Of a stretch of 56,745 nucleotides of DNA, positions 54,102 to 56,745 are shown one piece after another. The stretch comes from Aureococcus anophagefferens (lineage: Eukaryota; Sar; Pelagophyceae; Pelagomonadales; Pelagomonadaceae), in contig NW_008705574.1 of the NCBI RefSeq assembly GCF_000186865.1, positions 675,337 through 732,081 on the forward strand, read 5' to 3'. The notes under the pieces are model-generated. The model saw only the letters and a list, made by a program, of their open reading frames with translations, was not told the DNA's origin and ran no database searches. How positions within the stretch are numbered: position 1 is the stretch's first letter; each line of letters starts with the position of its first letter. The position numbers and the translations under genes are program-made.

Positions 54102-56745
54102 CTAGACGTGCACGTCGAGCGACAGGAACGCGCCGTGGGGCGCGACGGGCCGCGCGAACGCGGGATCCACGGGCGCCGCGAACATCTCGAGGCCCTTGTT
54201 GCCCGTCGCGAGGTGGCCCAGCCCGACGTCGAGCGTCGCCCAGGCGACGACGGCCGCGGGGTCCGCCGCGGCGCGGTCCGCGAGCGTGAAGAGCGCGCGC
54301 GCGCCGTCCGGCAGGTTCTCGACGGGGTGCTGCACGTACAGGCTCGCGCCCCACCAGGCGAAGGTGTCGCGCACGAGGCAGGGCGCGGGCAGCGCCTGGA
54401 CGGCCTCGATGACGGCGCCGCCGGCGTCGACGACGGCGAACTCGATGAGGGGCTCCGCGGGGACGATCGACGCCGACGGCGCGAACGCGACCTTTTCGAG
54501 CAAGATCGTCGCGTAGCGCAGGCCCGGCACGCGGGGACACGGCGGCGGCAGCACCGGCGCGAGGCCCGCGACGGCGCGGTTCTTCGTCAGCAGGGCGTCG
54601 ATCTGCGAGTCGCGGCCGAGGCTGTCGAAGCCGCGCGTCGCGTCCGCGCCCCGGCGGCTCAGCGCAGCCGCGACGTCGACCTGCCCCCCGGCGCAGGCGA
54701 GCTCGAGGGGCGTCGCTTTGTTGAGGTCCAGGGGGTCCACGGGCGCGCCGCACTCGACGAGCAGCACCGCGAAGAAGACGCGCGCGTCGTCCCGTCGTAA
54801 TCCCCGCTCGACGGCCTCGTGGCCCGTGCGCGCGCGGCGCCGCGCCGCCGGCGGCGCCGTCGCCGACGACTTGCACAATAGATGGAGCGCCGTCGAGCCG
54901 TGGGCGTTCGCCGCGCTCGCGAGCTCGCGGCGCCCCGCGGCGTCGACGCGCTTGAGCGGCGGCGCGGCGGCCGCGCGGCGCGCGCCCGACGCGGACGCGC
55001 CGAAGACGGTGCTCAGCCCCAGGAGCCAGGCCTGCAGGTCCGCCTCGGACTCGGCCTTGAAGAAGAGGCGGCCCTCCCGGTTCTTGCCCTTGAGCAGGTC
55101 CGGCGAGTGGATCTCGAAGCCGAAGGGCACCTCGTCGTAGAAGAGGTCCGTCCGACTCCGCTTCGCCATGGCCCGCGCCAGGGGCACGGAGAAGCTCGGC
55201 GTCGCGCCCTCCTTGGGTTTGCCGCCGTAGTACTCGAGGCTCGGCGCGGCCGTGAGCTTGACCCACCGCCGCAGCCAGCGGTCCGTCTCGCGGCGCTTCT
55301 CCAGCGGGCCCTCGCAGACGACGCCCGCCTCCGGCGCCGGGGCCGCGTCCGGCTTCGCGTTCGGCGACGCGGCGACGAAGTCGCCGTCGCCGACGGCCGC
55401 GTAGAGGCCCAGGAGCTGCCGCGCGGAGTCGAGCGAATCCGCGAGCGCCGCGAGGTGCAGCGCCTGCGTGGAATTCAAATCTTCAACCCGACTTCAATGT
55501 GCGCGTATGCGACCGTTTCGACGCGAGCTCTTCGGCCGTGCTTCGAGAACTCGAGGAGAGCAATCGACTCGTCCAAAAATCAGCCGAATCAACCTCGATT
55601 TGACCGAGCTAGAGAGTTCTGAAGTTTGGTGGGGACGCCCCAAACCAGTGGTTGGTTTCCACACTGTGCAGCGCCGTGTTGCCGTCGCCGTTGACGTACG
55701 TCGCGGCGTCGAAGCGCGGGCCGAGGCGCTTCGCCAGGGGCGCGACGCAGGCCGCGGACCCGGACCGGCAGGCGACGTGCAGGAGCCCGCCGTAGCGGTC
55801 CCCGCCGCCGAAGCGCACGTCCGCCAATTTCGCCAGCGTCGGCGCCGTCTCGCCCAGCGACGCGAGGTAGGCCTCGAGGGCCCGGGGCGCGCCGTCGTCC
55901 ACGAGCCTCCGGGCCTCGACCTTGGCCTTGGCGAGCAGCGAGTTGAGCGCGAGCGACCGGACGTAGCACCGGAGCCTCCGCGCGGCCGTCGCCGCGCGAG
56001 ACGCGCGCGCGCGCGCCGCGGCCTCCTCCGCGCGCAGCACCACGGGCACGTCCGCGCCCAGAATGCCCGGCGCCACCGCCGCGAGGACGCCCCGCAGCGC
56101 CGCGAGGGCCTCGCGGCTCGCGCGGAACAGCCGCGCGGCGTCGGCCGCGCGCGACGTCTCCCGCTCGACCTTCAACACCTTCCGCGCCTCCAAGCTCCGC
56201 GCGAGCAGGTCCCGCTTCTCGAAGCAGTCGCCGTAGCTCAGGCCGCCGGAGCGGATCACCTCCTTGCACGCGTGGACGGAATAGGCGGCGGGCGCCGGGT
56301 CCGCGACCGTCGCGTCGCCGGACCTCAGCGACGCGGCGAGCGCGTCGAGGGCCGCCGCGAGGCGGAACGCCGCCGTCGCGCGCGCCGCCGCCTCGGCCTC
56401 GAGCTCCTCGGCGAGCGCCGCGGCGTCGGCGAGGAGCGCGCTCTCGACGACCGCGTCCTCGCCCACGGTCCGCAGCACCTCCCGCGTCGCCTCGACGACG
56501 CGTTCGAGGTCCGCGACGGCCGCCGCCGCCGCCGTCGCGCCGGCGACCGTGGCCCCCTGCGCCGCGCCGCCGGCGGCGCGCGCGCGGCCGACCGCGGCCT
56601 CGAGGCGCTCGGCCGCGCGCGTCGCGGCGGCCCGGAGCTCCGCGGCCGCCGCGAGCGGCGACCCGGCGCCCGCGGGCGCGCGGCCCGCCTCGTCGACGGC
56701 GATGGCCGCGTCGAGGCGCTTCACCGTCGTCGGCGCGACGACGGC
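54102..56745 (-). CDS. Ankyrin-PH domain protein (5' end outside window)
   Basis: Exons: beyond 56745 to 55675, and 55463-54102. The visible N-terminal part is a long Ala-rich helical region resembling a BAR-like coiled coil, including SVHACKEVIRSGGLSYGDCF. Ankyrin repeats follow (YGGLLHVACRSGSAACVAPL). Removing the IE intron (55464-55674, 211 nt, GC donor) gives DGNTALHLAALADSLDSARQ, a perfect ankyrin motif. Next is a PH domain (VVCEGPLEKRRETDRWLRRW, then FKAESEADLQAWLLGL), more ankyrin repeats (NAHGSTALHLLCKSSATA, NKATPLELACAGGQVDVAAA) and an unassigned beta-rich end. The BAR-PH-ankyrin order recalls ACAP/ASAP proteins, but no Arf-GAP zinc finger is seen. Confidence 0.85.
55464..55666 (+). 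mobile_element. Introner element, family B, 203 bp, in ankyrin-PH gene
   Basis: Ends CTGCGTGGAATTCAA and TTGGTTTCCACACTG. Exact 8-bp duplication TGCAGCGC (55456-55463 and 55667-55674), GCGCTGCA in gene sense. The intron is 55674-55464, 211 nt, GC donor, CACGCAG acceptor. Antisense to the gene compared with the copy in SKI8. Confidence 0.96.

Noticed and set aside
52642..55266. An 874-codon minus-strand open frame across GT25 and the ankyrin gene.
   Set aside because: Arg/Gly/Ala-rich shadow of the two real genes without any recognisable motif.
54102..56745. Assignment of the ankyrin-PH gene as an Arf-GAP (ACAP/ASAP).
   Set aside because: The C-x2-C-x16-17-C-x2-C zinc finger of Arf-GAPs is absent from the visible part.
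1..56745. Autonomous transposase for the introner elements.
   Set aside because: No protein in the window resembles a transposase or integrase; all copies are too short to code for one.

Overview
The window looks like nuclear DNA of a photosynthetic stramenopile, most likely a pelagophyte of the Aureococcus type. Four things point there. The genes are eukaryotic (RPS3, DNA polymerase alpha subunit B, NOC3, SKI8/WDR61, CD36, two-Trx nucleoredoxin) and carry spliceosomal introns. GC content is very high. Several N-termini are bipartite plastid presequences (signal peptide followed by an ASA-F type cleavage site, as in the NDH-2 gene and the alanine-rich repeat gene). Eight introns or partial introns are copies of short transposon-like introner elements (IEs), a hallmark described for Aureococcus and Micromonas. 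The species assignment is inference; no marker was searched.

Layout. 1-2813: kinesin-light-chain-like TPR gene (minus, runs off the left edge) with two IEs. 2983-9475: GNAT acetyltransferase, FAM173-like methyltransferase, CorA/Mrs2-like Mg2+ transporter, POLA2 and a secreted TPR protein. 9488-13783: flavoprotein oxidoreductase and a CD36-family protein with a frameshift. 14340-19100: plastid type-II NAD(P)H dehydrogenase and a G8-domain secreted protein, each split by an IE. 19101-20253: gene-poor, microsatellite-bearing spacer. 20254-27771: LON-substrate-binding protein, tRNA-binding-domain protein, NOC3, coiled-coil protein, double Tudor-like protein, DUF2358/NTF2-like protein and an S74 autoproteolytic-domain protein. 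27832-36008: pseudo-histidine-acid-phosphatase, PLOD-like glycosyltransferase, amino-acid transporter, unknown membrane protein, plastid-targeted alanine-rich repeat protein and a sulfotransferase. 36332-43062: beta-strand-rich secreted protein (IE), RPS3, SKI8 (IE) and GH81 beta-1,3-glucanase. 43130-50718: MYND protein, second sulfotransferase, small CaaX protein with an internal TGA, nucleoredoxin, GH20 hexosaminidase and an unknown membrane protein. 51014-56745: tandem-CREG protein (IE), GT25 glycosyltransferase, and ankyrin-PH protein (IE) running off the right edge.

Genes are tightly packed. Convergent neighbours often have 0-46 bp between stop codons, and divergent neighbours often share 100-250 bp of promoter. 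There are no operons. A loose theme is secretory-pathway glycan chemistry (two sulfotransferases, two glycosyltransferases, GH81, GH20). The strongest signal is the IE set. Two sequence families with different termini share a central core. Every complete copy has an 8-bp target-site duplication; the upstream copy supplies a GT or GC donor and the element end supplies the AG acceptor. Removing the element restores reading frame and recognisable domain sequence in all seven complete cases.
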